NCBI GenBank assembly: GCA_043817715.1
Contig: JBDRGO010000026.1
Location: 1-14,437, forward strand
From: JAFGBZ01 sp043817715
GTDB taxonomy: Archaea; Iainarchaeota; Iainarchaeia; Iainarchaeales; JAFGBZ01
Direction: 5' to 3'
Length of the DNA: 14,437 bases
A program made the translations under genes and the position numbers. Shown here piece by piece: positions 14,251-14,437 of this stretch (its first letter is position 1; each line of letters starts with the position of its first letter). Under the pieces are notes generated by a model. That model was not told the DNA's origin. It ran no database searches and was given only the letters and a program-made list of their open reading frames with translations.

Positions 14251-14437
14251 GTATTTATATAATTTCAAAACAAATCTTTTATTCCTCCAAAAAAGAAAAA
14301 AAAAATAATAAAAGCAATTTATTCTGCTTCAGCACAGGGAAAGAATTTAGAGAAAAGAAATTAAATTCAACCCATTTCTTATTTAAAACTTGTGCTGGAA
14401 CTTTTTATAATTAAGTTAATAGGCGATTTATTTGGCA
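14251..14437. other. Non-coding end segment with possible promoter elements
   Basis: No open frame with a start codon was found on either strand. TATA-like stretches occur near 14253-14262 (TTTATATAAT), 14379-14387 (TTATTTAAA) and 14402-14410 (TTTTTATAA). The last could serve a plus-strand gene starting beyond the edge. CAGCACA at 14330-14336 and its complement TGTGCTG at 14391-14397 form a 7-bp inverted repeat about 54 bases apart; whether it folds is unknown. Confidence 0.3.

Overview
The window comes from an AT-rich archaeon. The evidence is the archaeal RNA polymerase gene set with subunit H and with both large subunits split (B''/B' and A'/A''), an archaeal-type NusA, L30e and S7, an archaeal-type riboflavin synthase and CTP-dependent riboflavin kinase, TATA-box promoters at leaderless spacing, and GGTGA-type ribosome binding sites. 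Small compact genes and low GC would suit a DPANN-type lineage, but the sequence alone does not fix the phylum.

Positions 1-945 are an accessory patch. A PIN-domain (VapC-like) toxin on the minus strand runs off the left edge. A ribbon-helix-helix antitoxin-like gene is transcribed away from it. The 3' end of a second, broken PIN gene abuts the next operon. Two copies of a short GC-rich bipartite repeat (TTCCGGTG, 5-6 nt, GTCTACAT) bracket the antitoxin and the broken toxin. The right-hand copy supplies the last codon and stop codon of the lumazine synthase gene.

Positions 936-4797 are on the minus strand. In transcription order they are a five-helix MscS-type channel with its own terminator, a family 2 glycosyltransferase split by a one-base frameshift at an A8 run (A AAA AAG), then three riboflavin genes: HTH-riboflavin kinase (RbkR type), archaeal riboflavin synthase and lumazine synthase. 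Together the last three convert the pathway's late intermediates to lumazine, riboflavin and FMN. The early-step genes are not in the window.

Positions 4960-14250 hold the plus-strand transcription/translation operon: rpoH, rpoB'', rpoB', rpoA', rpoA'', rpl30e, nusA, rps12, rps7. Spacing is 0-11 nt or overlapping throughout, and a 13-bp inverted repeat plus T-tracts follows rps7. This is the ordinary archaeal arrangement and every catalytic and zinc motif checked is present. The last ~190 bases show no gene, only possible promoter elements for something beyond the window.

Most of the window is conserved core biology. The parts that merit a second look are the repeat-bracketed toxin-antitoxin debris, the glycosyltransferase frameshift site, and NusA's altered second KH loop.
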